Assembly: GCA_034211115.1 (NCBI GenBank)
Contig: JAXHTH010000065.1
Span: 1 to 58,816 of the forward strand
Source: JAXHTH01 sp034211115
GTDB lineage: Bacteria; Planctomycetota; Phycisphaerae; Phycisphaerales; SM1A02
Reading direction: 5' to 3'
DNA length: 58,816 bases
Shown here in pieces: positions 15,429 through 24,253 of this stretch. Under the pieces are notes generated by a model. That model worked only from the letters and a program-made list of their open reading frames with translations, was not told the origin of the DNA and searched no databases. The stretch's first letter is position 1; every line of letters starts with the position of its first letter. A program made the translations under genes and the position numbers.

Positions 15429-18224
15429 TCAATCCAGGTCGCCCGTGGCCTTGAAGAGGAGCTTCGCCCGGTGCGGCGGGAAGCCGTGCTCGTCAAAGAT
15501 GAGGATCTCGTTGGGCTCGTCTTCGTGCAGCCACGACGCGGGGACGTAGAGCCGCTGCTGGGGGCCGACCGTCTTGCCGGTCAGCGTGCGGTTGAAGTAG
15601 CGCCCGAGGTTGCGGCCGTTGACGTACGCCTGTCCCTTGCTCAGGCCGGCGGTGTCCAGCCAGAGGGGCAGGGGGAGCTCGCCGGCGTCGAAGTGACATC
15701 GCCACCATGCGGGCACGTTCTTATATTGCGTCGCGGCGTTCTTCGAGACGGCCTGGAAGGCGCCTGCGGCCGGCGCTTCCCATTTCGCGAACGACCACGA
15801 TGCCGATTCGGTGAGGTTGTCGATGCACTCGTAGATCGTCACCGCGCCGGCGATGTTCTTCGTCGCGCCGCGCTGCCCGGCGTCGGGCGCGAAACGCAGG
15901 ATGTTCTTCCCGCGCTTGAACGCATCGAGCGCGGGCGGCTTCAGCAGCAACCGGTCGCCTCCGGCGCCGGTCTCGCCGGCGTAGTAGGCGATGGGCGTAT
16001 CGTTGAGCACGAACGTGCCGTGGGCGGACGCGCCGTCGACATCGACGATGATCGGCGACTTCTTGTAATGCGTGAACGACCACTGCACCTGCTTGGGGTC
16101 GCTGCGCTGGCCGGGCGTGCCGCCGAGGATGAACGCGCGGACCTCGAAGGGATCGACGGGCGCCGCCTCGATCTGTTTGGGTTTGGCCGTGCGGATGGGC
16201 TTGACCTCGAACAGGTCGCCCCAGAGCCCGACGTGCCGACCGAGGTCGTTGCCGTCGGCGAAGCGGCCGAAGTTGTCGGCGAGGGCGATGAGGACGTGCT
16301 CACCCTTGCTGAAGGGAATCGGGAACGGCGTCGCCTCCGCCCCGGGCCCCTCGCCGAACACGTGCACCGGCTCGCCGTCGAGGAAGAAATGCAGTCGATG
16401 CCCGGCGCAGGGGGCGTGAACGAGCCGCTTCTTCGTCGAGGAGAGCTTGAACCGCACGCGATACCAGCCGTAGCCGTTGGAGGCGCCGCAGGCGGGCAGC
16501 GTTTCCGGCCCCTTCAGGCTGGCGAAGCGGGGCGAGACGCCGGCGGCGTACGCGGACGAGGAGGCGCCGTGCCAGTCCTTGAGGGTGATGGAGCGCCGCG
16601 TCCGGCCGGTCTTCGCCGCGACCACGTCGTCGTCGAAGCTCACCGCGGCGAGATCGCCTTCGGCCTCGACCCGCCAGGCCCTGTCCCAGCCCGCGGCGGG
16701 TCGCGGGCGACCCTCGCCGTCGAAGCCGTCGATCCCGATGTAGACGGTCCGGTCATCGAAATACGTCGCGTCGATCTGCTTCTGGTTGCAGATGACGAGC
16801 CGGACGCCCTTGTGCTCGAGGATGAACGGTTTCGATCCGCCGGGCACGGTCGCCTGAAGCGGCGCGCCGTTGATCGAGAGCAGCGCCTTCGAGCGCGCCG
16901 GGCCGTAGAGCACGAGCATCGCCCGGTCCACGATGGCCAGCGGGCAGAGGTTGGTGTAGTCCAGCCGACCCCGGCCGTGCAGATCCGCCTCAAGGACGTA
17001 CCAGCCGAGCGGTTGATCGCCCAGCTCGACGGGCAGGCGAAGCCCCGCGTCGAGCAGGAGAGTGATCGACCGCCCCGGGGCGTCGGCGAAGACGAAGACG
17101 ACGCGGCCGGCGCTGCCGCGGAGGGGAACGATGGCCACCGACGGCCCGCGCCCGTTGCCGCGGCGTGCGGAGGTGCTCTCCGCATCGACCTCCCGCGGGT
17201 CGAGGGCGACGGGCTGGTAATCGGGATCGAGATCGGCGAAGACGTGCCCGAACTCGCCGGCGAAGGTGAGGATGCGGCGCAGGTGGCGGTAGGCGTCTCC
17301 CCGCGCGCCCGCCTCGCCCAGCGGCGCCGCGGCCGCCCCCGCGGTCGTCACCACCCCTCCGGCCGGCCCGGGCAGGCGACCGGCAAGGAAGCCGAAGTTG
17401 GTCCCGCCATGAAACGGGATCACGATCGGCTGCGCGCCGGCGGCGAGGATCTCGGCCAGCCGGCGGAGCATCGTCGCCGCCGGCAGGTCCTCGGCGCGGG
17501 GGCGATCCCACACCTGCGTCGTCGCCGCCTCGAAGGCGCGGACCAGCCGCGGGGCCTCCGACTGCACGGTGCGAAGCTGGCGGAGGTTGGCCAGCAGATC
17601 ATCATCATCCTGCCAGGTGTCGATGGTGCCGACCGGGTCGGGCCAGAGGTTGTTGGCGTTGATGAGGGGGACGGTGATGCCGCACTCGCGGATGACCCGC
17701 CCGATTTCGCGAAGGTAGCGATCGGCCTGGTGGTCGTTGGCGCAGGTCCAGTTGTGTTCGACCTGGACGAGCAGGATGGGGCCGCCCTTGCTTGCCTGGA
17801 GATCGATGAGCTCGCCGAGGAGGCGGCGGAAGTAGCGGCTGGCCCGCTCGAGGAACGCCTCGTTGCCCTCGCGGAGGACGACGGCCGGGTCCTCGGTGAG
17901 CCACCCGGGCAGGCCGCCGCCGTCGAAGCCGGCTCCCACGAAGGGGCCGGGTCGGAGGATGACCCGCATGCGGGCCTCGCCGCAGAGTTCGATGAACCGC
18001 CGCACGTCGGCGTCGTCCTCGAAGGCGAAGCGGCCCCGGCGGGGCTCGTGCACCAGCCAGGGGCAGGCGGTCTCGATCGCGTTGAAGCCCGCCTGGCGGG
18101 CGGCGGCGATCCGATCCGCCCATTCCGCCCGCGGAATGCGGGCATAGTGCATCGATCCGGCCAGAATCCAGAGCCGGCGCCCGTCGACGATGAAGCTCTG
18201 CCCGTTGTAACTGACGGTTGGCAT
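15429..18224 (-). CDS. GH35 beta-galactosidase-like protein with altered active site
   Basis: 931 residues. The start at ATG 18224 gives MPTVSYNGQSF, the usual GH35 opening; upstream in-frame codons are low-complexity. The TIM barrel shows LAGSMHYARI, RPGPFVGAGFDGGGLPGWL, GGPILLVQVE and FHGGTNFGF. The later part has beta-sandwich/jelly-roll domains with YVNGRNLGRYF, typical of GH35 C-termini. In place of the VENEYG motif it has VEHNWT (residues 155-160), so the catalytic acid/base Glu is Asn158. The nucleophile region (LVRAFEAATTQVW) is also divergent. It may be a binding protein, use another mechanism, or act on an unusual substrate. No signal peptide is clear. Confidence 0.8.
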   Translation of the reverse strand: MPTVSYNGQSFIVDGRRLWILAGSMHYARIPRAEWADRIAAARQAGFNAIETACPWLVHEPRRGRFAFEDDADVRRFIELCGEARMRVILRPGPFVGAGFDGGGLPGWLTEDPAVVLREGNEAFLERASRYFRRLLGELIDLQASKGGPILLVQVEHNWTCANDHQADRYLREIGRVIRECGITVPLINANNLWPDPVGTIDTWQDDDDLLANLRQLRTVQSEAPRLVRAFEAATTQVWDRPRAEDLPAATMLRRLAEILAAGAQPIVIPFHGGTNFGFLAGRLPGPAGGVVTTAGAAAAPLGEAGARGDAYRHLRRILTFAGEFGHVFADLDPDYQPVALDPREVDAESTSARRGNGRGPSVAIVPLRGSAGRVVFVFADAPGRSITLLLDAGLRLPVELGDQPLGWYVLEADLHGRGRLDYTNLCPLAIVDRAMLVLYGPARSKALLSINGAPLQATVPGGSKPFILEHKGVRLVICNQKQIDATYFDDRTVYIGIDGFDGEGRPRPAAGWDRAWRVEAEGDLAAVSFDDDVVAAKTGRTRRSITLKDWHGASSSAYAAGVSPRFASLKGPETLPACGASNGYGWYRVRFKLSSTKKRLVHAPCAGHRLHFFLDGEPVHVFGEGPGAEATPFPIPFSKGEHVLIALADNFGRFADGNDLGRHVGLWGDLFEVKPIRTAKPKQIEAAPVDPFEVRAFILGGTPGQRSDPKQVQWSFTHYKKSPIIVDVDGASAHGTFVLNDTPIAYYAGETGAGGDRLLLKPPALDAFKRGKNILRFAPDAGQRGATKNIAGAVTIYECIDNLTESASWSFAKWEAPAAGAFQAVSKNAATQYKNVPAWWRCHFDAGELPLPLWLDTAGLSKGQAYVNGRNLGRYFNRTLTGKTVGPQQRLYVPASWLHEDEPNEILIFDEHGFPPHRAKLLFKATGDLD

Positions 18225-18435
18225 TGCCTGGGCGACTCTCGCGGCCGACCCCGTCCCCTCGCCGGGAAGGGGGTTACGATAAGCATGTGATACCACGATT
18301 CGGCCGCGCCTGCATCCGGGCGGGACCGGCGGGGCCCGGACGCCGGCCGCTTGCAACGAGGCGGCCGCCCGCCGGTAGGACTGCGGCTCGGTCCGCATGC
18401 CCGCTCAACCCCCCTGTTTTTTCCGTGTTTGCCCG

Positions 18436-20202
18436 ATGGTCACGAACCGCCTGACGTCATCGATCAACGCCTCGACACTGCTCCTGATCGTGCTTCTTGC
18501 CGCGGCCGGGTGCGGCTCGGATATGCAGCGGATCGACCGGAAGGTCGACGCCATGCTGGCCGAGACGACCCAAACGGTCGGGGCGACGGTGGATCCCCGC
18601 GCCCGGGCGGGTGAGATGGCCACCGCGCCCGATCGGGCCGCCCAGCTCGCCGAGCAGCCGCCGACGGTGAACCCGGACGCGGGCTCGCTGGCGTTCGCCG
18701 CCACCGACGCCCGGGAGGCGGAGCAGGTCATCCAGCGACTGGAGGGCTACAGCGAGATGCCGGCCGACGCGCTGCGGATGGACCTCCCCGCCGCGCTGGC
18801 CTACGCCGTCCGCAACAGCCGCGAGTTCCGCTTCGCCGAGGAGGAGTACGTGCTGTCGGCCCTGCGGCTGCTGACGGAACGTCATCGCTGGGGGCCGCGG
18901 TTCTTTGACGATATTTCGGCATCGGTTTCAGGCAGCGGCGACGACGGGCTCTTCGACACCTCCCTCGCCCTCGTCAACGAGCTGCGCGTCACCCAGCGCC
19001 TTCCCTACGGCGGTGAAGTCTCCGCCCGCGCGCTGGCCAGCGCGACCGAGGATCTGCATCAGCGCGTCACGGGCGAGAACGTGCAGAGCGCCGACATCAT
19101 CCTCGCCGCCGACGTGCCGCTCCTGCGCGGCGCCGGCTACGTGGCCCGCGAGGATCTCATCCAGGCCGAACGGAACCTGATCTACGCCGCCCGCGACTTC
19201 GAGCGGTTCCGACGCGAGTTCCTCTTCGACGTCGCCCGCGACTACCTGAACCTCATCGTCGCCCAGCAGCGGATCAGCAATGCCCAGTTGAGCGTCGAGA
19301 GTTTTCAGCAGGTCGAGGCGCAGCAGGAGGCGCTCTACGAGGCCGGGCGCAGCACGCCCTTCGACGCCGCGGAAGCCAAGAACCGCACGTTCGAGGCGAT
19401 CGACGGTCTCAACAGCGCCCAGGAGAGCTACCGCCTGGCGCTGGATCGCTTCAAGGTCCGGCTGGGCATGCCGATCGATAAGCCGCTCATCATCGAGCCC
19501 GACAGCCTGGCCCTGCCGACGCCGAGGGTGGGTATGGACGAGGCGGTTTACGCGGCGATGAGTTTTCGGCTGGATCTTCAGACCCGGCGTGATCAGCTCG
19601 CCGACGCCGCCCGCGCCGTCGAGAACGCCCGCAACGCACTGCTGGCCGACCTGGACCTGTCCGCATCCGTCTCGGTTCCCACCGACAGCGATCGTGACCG
19701 GGCGGGGCTTCGCTTCGAGCCGGGCGATTCGTTCTTCCAGGCGGGGATCACCTACGGCCTGCCGCTGGATCGGGAGATCGAGCGCCTCGGCCTCCGCCAG
19801 GCGCAGATCAGCCGGGAGCGGGCCCGACGCGACTACGACCGGTTCCGTGACGACATCGCCGTCAGCGTGCGCGGGGCCGTGCGCGGCATCGACTCGGCCC
19901 TGTTCAGCCTCCAGATTCAGGAAGCCAACGTCCTGATTGCCGAGCAGCGGCAGGCGAGCATCGAGGCCGATCCGGCCCGGGCCGACATCCGCCAGCGCAC
20001 CGACGCCATCAGCCAGATCGCCCTGGCGCGGAACCAGCGCGACAGCGCCCGCCGCGATCTCGAGGTCGCCGTGCTGGATTATCTTCTCACGACCGGGCAG
20101 CTCCGGGTTGACGAATCGGGATACATCGAGCCCCTGGAGGGGATGATTCTGGGCGAGGCGATCGAGGAGGACGCCGCCGACGAGCCGGGTTCCAGCGGCT
20201 GA
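18436..20202 (+). CDS. TolC-family outer-membrane efflux lipoprotein
   Basis: 588 residues from ATG 18436. This start gives a short charged N-terminus, a hydrophobic stretch and lipobox LAAAGC; ATG 18397 would give a poor leader. Two similar helical halves with repeated AQxxRxSNAQLS/LxQAQISRERARRDYDRF segments fit the TolC/NodT fold of outer-membrane channels. It ends in an acidic tail. A HlyD-type adaptor gene follows 139 bases downstream on the same strand, so the two probably form part of an export complex. An inner-membrane pump gene is absent from the neighbourhood. Confidence 0.82.
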   Translation: MVTNRLTSSINASTLLLIVLLAAAGCGSDMQRIDRKVDAMLAETTQTVGATVDPRARAGEMATAPDRAAQLAEQPPTVNPDAGSLAFAATDAREAEQVIQRLEGYSEMPADALRMDLPAALAYAVRNSREFRFAEEEYVLSALRLLTERHRWGPRFFDDISASVSGSGDDGLFDTSLALVNELRVTQRLPYGGEVSARALASATEDLHQRVTGENVQSADIILAADVPLLRGAGYVAREDLIQAERNLIYAARDFERFRREFLFDVARDYLNLIVAQQRISNAQLSVESFQQVEAQQEALYEAGRSTPFDAAEAKNRTFEAIDGLNSAQESYRLALDRFKVRLGMPIDKPLIIEPDSLALPTPRVGMDEAVYAAMSFRLDLQTRRDQLADAARAVENARNALLADLDLSASVSVPTDSDRDRAGLRFEPGDSFFQAGITYGLPLDREIERLGLRQAQISRERARRDYDRFRDDIAVSVRGAVRGIDSALFSLQIQEANVLIAEQRQASIEADPARADIRQRTDAISQIALARNQRDSARRDLEVAVLDYLLTTGQLRVDESGYIEPLEGMILGEAIEEDAADEPGSSG

Positions 20203-20341
20203 TCGCTCCGCCCGGCGGCCTCCATGGGGCCGCAACCGGGTCGATGTCGCCCGGTACGAGGCCTACTGTTCACGTTCCGGAAGCGCGATTTTTCCGCAAT
20301 GCTCGCGTACCTGCGGTGTTTAACATTCGGTCGAGGACGAT

Positions 20342-22105
20342 ATGACCAGCCGCCGCGCCCCGCGAGGGGCTGCCACAACCACCGTCGTGATCGCCGTGAT
20401 CGTCGTCATCGCCGCCGTGACCGGCGTGATGCTGCTGCGCGGAGGGGGATCCGGGCACAACGGGAACGGCGACCCCGATTCGTTCATCGTCCAGAGCGGC
20501 AGCTTCGATATCACCATCCCCGCCTCCGGCGAGCTGGCCGCCCTCAAGCAGACGGAGATCTCCAGCCAGCTCGAGAGCCGCGCGACCATCACCTACATCA
20601 TCGAGGAAGGCGTGTGGGTCGAGCCCGGCGATGTGCTCATTCGCCTCAACGATGAGGAGATGGTCGAGCGGATCAAGGATCAGGAAGACGCCGTCAACAC
20701 CGCCGAGAACGCCTGGGTCACCGCCCGGTCGAATCTCGAGATCCAGCGGCAGACGAATGCCTCGGAGATCGAGGAGGCCGATCTGAATGTCCGCCTCGCC
20801 GAGCTGGCCCTCAAGGCCTGGGAGGAAGGCGAGCACGTCTCGGCCCGACAGAGCCTGGAACTCGAGCTCAAGACGGCCGACAAAGACTACAAGCGGCTCG
20901 TCGAGCGTTTCGAGGCCTCGAAGGACCTGCTCGAACAGGAGTTCATCAGCGAGGATGAGTTCAAGCGCGACGAGATCAGCATGATCCAGGCCCGCAGCCG
21001 GTGGGAGCAGGCCAAGCTCGCAATCAAGGTGTACGACGAGTATCAGTTCGAGCGGGACAAGGCTCAGCTCGAGAGCGATCTGAAGCAGGCCCGGGATCGG
21101 CGCGCCCGGCTCGAGAAGCGGCACGCGACGGACATCGAACGGCTCGAGACCGAGGTGGCCAGCCGCGCCTATCACCTGGAGAGCCGGAAGGAACGGCTGG
21201 CCAAGTACAAGCGCCAACAGGCGTTGTGTACGATCCGGGCCCCCCAGGCCGGCCTCGTCGTCTACGCCACCAGCCTCGACGTCAATCGACGCGGCCGCGG
21301 CGAAAGCCCCCCCGACGTGGGCACCGAGATCTCCCCCAAGCGCCCGGTCATCGTCCTCCCCGACACCTCGAAGATGATTGCGGAGGTGAAGGTCAACGAG
21401 GCGCTGAGCGGCAAGATCCGCTCCGGCCAGCGGGCCATCGTCATCTCCGACGCCCTGCCCGACACGGCCGTCGAGGGCGAGGTGCTCGATGTCGGCGTCC
21501 TCGCCGAGTCCGGCGGCTGGCGCGATCCCACCCGCCGCGATTACACCGTCCGCGTCCTGCTTTCCGATGGGGCCGATCTGGGGCTCAAGCCGTCCATGCG
21601 CTGCAAGACCGACATTTTCGTCGGCCGCGTCGACGATGCCGTCTTCGTGCCCATCCAGGCGATCTTCCGCGACGGACCGGTCGCCTTCGTCTACGTCCCC
21701 GAGGGCAGCGGCTACGCCCAGAAGCGCGTCGAGCTGGGGCGGTCTTCGGAACTGTTCATCGAGATCACGGACGGCCTCGCCGAGGGTGATGTCGTCCTGC
21801 TCCGCGAACCCTCCGCCGATCGCATCCGCTCGCGGATCCCCATCGAGGAGACGTCGAGGAACGGCTGGATGAACGGGCAGACACCGCCGGGGCCGCCGCA
21901 GGGCAGGGCCGGCGATGCCACCGACGGCAAGGCCGAACGTTCGCAGAGATCGTCCGGCGAGCGCCCGCGCCGTCCCCAGGGCCAGCGCCCCGCCCGCGGC
22001 AACGGGGACGACGGCGGCGCCGACGGCGACGAGCCGTCCCCGTCCGCCGGGCAGGACGGCGAGACCGCCGCCACCCCGCGCAAGCGCGGCGACAACGGGT
22101 CCTGA
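20342..22105 (+). CDS. HlyD/RND-type periplasmic adaptor protein
   Basis: 587 residues. TM anchor at about 13-32, then a beta-barrel/lipoyl start (IPASGELAALKQTEISSQ), a long charged coiled coil (roughly 100-300), the second lipoyl half (TIRAPQAGLVVYA) and an adaptor beta-barrel with membrane-proximal part (VFVPIQAIFRDG). The last 90 residues are a low-complexity Pro/Gly/Arg/Asp tail of no known function. GAGGA lies shortly before the ATG. The preceding TolC-type gene is the expected channel partner. No MacB, ABC or RND pump lies beside it. Confidence 0.85.
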   Translation: MTSRRAPRGAATTTVVIAVIVVIAAVTGVMLLRGGGSGHNGNGDPDSFIVQSGSFDITIPASGELAALKQTEISSQLESRATITYIIEEGVWVEPGDVLIRLNDEEMVERIKDQEDAVNTAENAWVTARSNLEIQRQTNASEIEEADLNVRLAELALKAWEEGEHVSARQSLELELKTADKDYKRLVERFEASKDLLEQEFISEDEFKRDEISMIQARSRWEQAKLAIKVYDEYQFERDKAQLESDLKQARDRRARLEKRHATDIERLETEVASRAYHLESRKERLAKYKRQQALCTIRAPQAGLVVYATSLDVNRRGRGESPPDVGTEISPKRPVIVLPDTSKMIAEVKVNEALSGKIRSGQRAIVISDALPDTAVEGEVLDVGVLAESGGWRDPTRRDYTVRVLLSDGADLGLKPSMRCKTDIFVGRVDDAVFVPIQAIFRDGPVAFVYVPEGSGYAQKRVELGRSSELFIEITDGLAEGDVVLLREPSADRIRSRIPIEETSRNGWMNGQTPPGPPQGRAGDATDGKAERSQRSSGERPRRPQGQRPARGNGDDGGADGDEPSPSAGQDGETAATPRKRGDNGS

Positions 22106-22157
22106 GCGAACCCGACCCGCGCTTGATCGTCCTCAGGTCATCGAGGAGCCCGGCGCT

Positions 22158-22835
22158 TTGTCATCACCCGGCCGATCGTCTCTGGCGAGTGTTCTCACGC
22201 TCGCTCTTCTCGCTCTGGCTGGCTGCCGCACGACCCCGCCGACATCGATCGGTGAAGCCGCGTCGGCGCCGCGGGCGCACATCGTCGACTGCATGACGGG
22301 CACGTTCAGCAGCGCCGCGCAGGCCGCGGCCCATCCCGAGCACTACGCCGAGATCCGGCTGATTATGCTCCCGATCTGGATCGATCGCAGCGACGCGTGG
22401 TGGTTCTACGTCGAGCAGGCCGCGGCGGGAGCGCTGGATCGACCCTACCGCCAGCGCATCTACCGCGTCAGCCCGCTCGGCGAAGAGCAGTACCGAAGCG
22501 AGGTCTACACCCTGCCCGGCGACCCGCTGGCGTACGCCGGCGCTTGGCGCGATGAGCGCCCACTGGCGGATCTGAGGCCGGCCGATCTGACCCTGCGCGA
22601 GGGCTGTTCGATCCATCTCCGCCGCACGGGGCCGGAGGAGTTTGTCGGCTCGACGGTCGGCGCCGGCTGCGCGAGCACCCTTCGCGGCGCCGCGTACGCC
22701 ACGTCGGAGGTCCGCATCACGCCCCAGCGGATGGAAAGCTGGGATCGCGGCTTCGATGAGCAGGGCAACCAGGTCTGGGGCGCCCCCGAGGGGCCGTACA
22801 TCTTTGACAAGGTCGCCAACGACCCACCTTCGTGA
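22158..22835 (+). CDS. CpeT/CpcT-like (DUF1001) lipoprotein
   Basis: 225 residues from TTG 22158, chosen because GAGGAG lies 9 bases upstream and a signal sequence with lipobox ALAGC follows; no ATG fits. MTGTFSSAAQA, IRLIMLPIWIDRSDAWWFYVEQA and LDRPYRQRIYRV match the CpeT/CpcT family. In cyanobacteria that family attaches phycobilins to phycobiliproteins, but family members in non-photosynthetic bacteria have unknown roles. It lies 52 bases after the HlyD-type gene, so it may be part of that export operon and act on a lipophilic or tetrapyrrole-like cargo (inference). Confidence 0.75.
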   Translation: MSSPGRSSLASVLTLALLALAGCRTTPPTSIGEAASAPRAHIVDCMTGTFSSAAQAAAHPEHYAEIRLIMLPIWIDRSDAWWFYVEQAAAGALDRPYRQRIYRVSPLGEEQYRSEVYTLPGDPLAYAGAWRDERPLADLRPADLTLREGCSIHLRRTGPEEFVGSTVGAGCASTLRGAAYATSEVRITPQRMESWDRGFDEQGNQVWGAPEGPYIFDKVANDPPS

Positions 22836-22853
22836 TCGCGGCCCGCCGCGCCT

Positions 22854-23357
22854 TCACGCCATCTGGCCGAAGATGATGAAGAACAGCATCACGTGGACGG
22901 CCCAGGTGACGATGGCGCACCAGATCTGCACATCGCGGCCCAGACGCACGAAGCGGTGACGCGCGAGCAGTAGCCCCGCCGCCGTCAGGCCGCTGAGGGC
23001 GCCGAAGGTCAGCAGAAGGACCGCGCCCGGCGGGATCGGGCCCTGACCCCCGGCCCCCGGGATGATGAGCATCGTCCCCACAATCAGCACGGTGCAGATC
23101 CCGGAGAAGATCCCCGGCGCGAGCGTGAGCACCAGGTACGCGACCTCCGGCGGCTTGCGCAGTCCCACGGAGAGGATCAGCTCCTGCCGGCACTCGGGGC
23201 AGATCGGTCGCGTGAGGTTGCGCAGGTTGTAGCCGCAGGCGGGGCAGGTCGCATCGCGGTCGTGCACGAACGCCAGGAGCATGCGCGTCTCATCATCGTC
23301 GGGCGGTTCGTCGCCGGAGTTGCGTCCGTCGTTTTCGCCTGCCTTGACCGCGGTCAT
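22854..23357 (-). CDS. Zinc-ribbon integral membrane protein
   Basis: 167 residues. The N-terminal zinc ribbon CPACGYNLRNLTRPICPECRQEL (residues 38-60) is followed by three hydrophobic segments (roughly 70-93, 107-128 and 142-163). This ribbon-plus-membrane layout is frequent in planctomycetes and has no assigned role. It is convergent with the CpeT-like gene and 18 bases from it. It is related by its ribbon, not by overall layout, to the paralogue family at 47-57 kb. Confidence 0.7.
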   Translation of the reverse strand: MTAVKAGENDGRNSGDEPPDDDETRMLLAFVHDRDATCPACGYNLRNLTRPICPECRQELILSVGLRKPPEVAYLVLTLAPGIFSGICTVLIVGTMLIIPGAGGQGPIPPGAVLLLTFGALSGLTAAGLLLARHRFVRLGRDVQIWCAIVTWAVHVMLFFIIFGQMA

Positions 23358-23588
23358 GATGGGGACTCCGCCTGGCCCGCGTTCGCCGGCGCATCGCCGC
23401 GCCTGGTTACGGGACGTTCGTCGGCGCGGGGCGGTTCGTGCCTTTCCGTCTTTTCGGTCACTCGCCTTCCTGCGGTCGAGGATTCATCGCCCGGCGCCGG
23501 AGCGGTTCAAGGCGGAAGGGAAGCTGTCCGATAGCGCTCCCGTCGGCGGATGGAGACCGCGCCGGCGGAGCATCGAGGAAGACGCCCG

Positions 23589-24152
23589 ATGGGGATCGAG
23601 GATCACAAGGTGCATCCGGGGGCCAGCGCCGCGCGGGCGCGGCTGATTCTGCCCTTCGCCGCGGCGGGGCTGTTCATCGCCTGCATCGTCGTCCTTCTCC
23701 AGGGCTCGCGCGAAAGCCACACCGTCTCCCACGTCCAGCGCGTGGTCCGGGACATCGCCCTCGCGGGCGGCTCGCCCGATGCGCCGCGCGGGGCGGGCGC
23801 GATCGGACCGTGGAAGATCTCCGCCTCGGACGTCGATCCGCTGACCGGCGAGTTCGCCGACTTCCATCTCGAGGCCGGCGCGATCGTGCTCGGGGCGGAA
23901 CGGGCCGCGCTCTTCGTCGATGTGAAGGCCGATACGTTCGGCTTCGAGCTGTGGGACGTGGTATTCAGCCGCGTGCCGCCGCCGGGCGAGGACGACTCCG
24001 GCGCGTTCGTGCACCGGGTGGATCATTACATCCTCGGCCCGGCGCCGTACGGGAAGAACATCGTGCCCGATGCGAACTGCGGCGCGCCGATCGGACGGCC
24101 TCAGCCGCCGGCGCCGTCGGAACAGACCGTGGCCGACGGCAGCGCACCATAA
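23589..24152 (+). CDS. Single-pass membrane protein of unknown function
   Basis: 187 residues from ATG 23589, with GAGGAAG 8 bases upstream; the in-frame ATG at 23550 lacks this. One transmembrane segment (about 16-38) is followed by a soluble domain of roughly 150 residues that ends in a Pro-rich tail. The soluble part contains WKISASDVDPLTGEF and a conserved-looking FGFELWDVVFSRV. I recognise no family. It is transcribed away from the zinc-ribbon gene and convergent with the tricorn-type protease gene. Confidence 0.6.
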   Translation: MGIEDHKVHPGASAARARLILPFAAAGLFIACIVVLLQGSRESHTVSHVQRVVRDIALAGGSPDAPRGAGAIGPWKISASDVDPLTGEFADFHLEAGAIVLGAERAALFVDVKADTFGFELWDVVFSRVPPPGEDDSGAFVHRVDHYILGPAPYGKNIVPDANCGAPIGRPQPPAPSEQTVADGSAP

Positions 24153-24201
24153 GGGGTCGGCGCGGCGTCCACGCCTGTTGGTTTCTGCGCTGAAGAGGTC
24201 C

Positions 24202-24222
24202 GCACGGCGCGGAGCGCCGTGC
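24202..24222. terminator. Hairpin between convergent genes
   Basis: GCACGGCGC-GGA-GCGCCGTGC is a perfect 9-bp-arm hairpin in the 101-base gap between convergent genes ending at 24152 and 24254. It has no T-run. A bidirectional terminator or mRNA-end hairpin is plausible. Confidence 0.4.
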
Positions 24223-24253
24223 CACCACCGCGCGGACATCTTCGGTACAGGAT

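Noticed and set aside
15471..18290. 939-codon open frame on the plus strand
   Set aside because: It lies antisense to the GH35-like gene, whose motifs are clear. Its translation is Arg/Gly/Val/Ala-rich with no domain. Long antisense frames are expected at this GC content.
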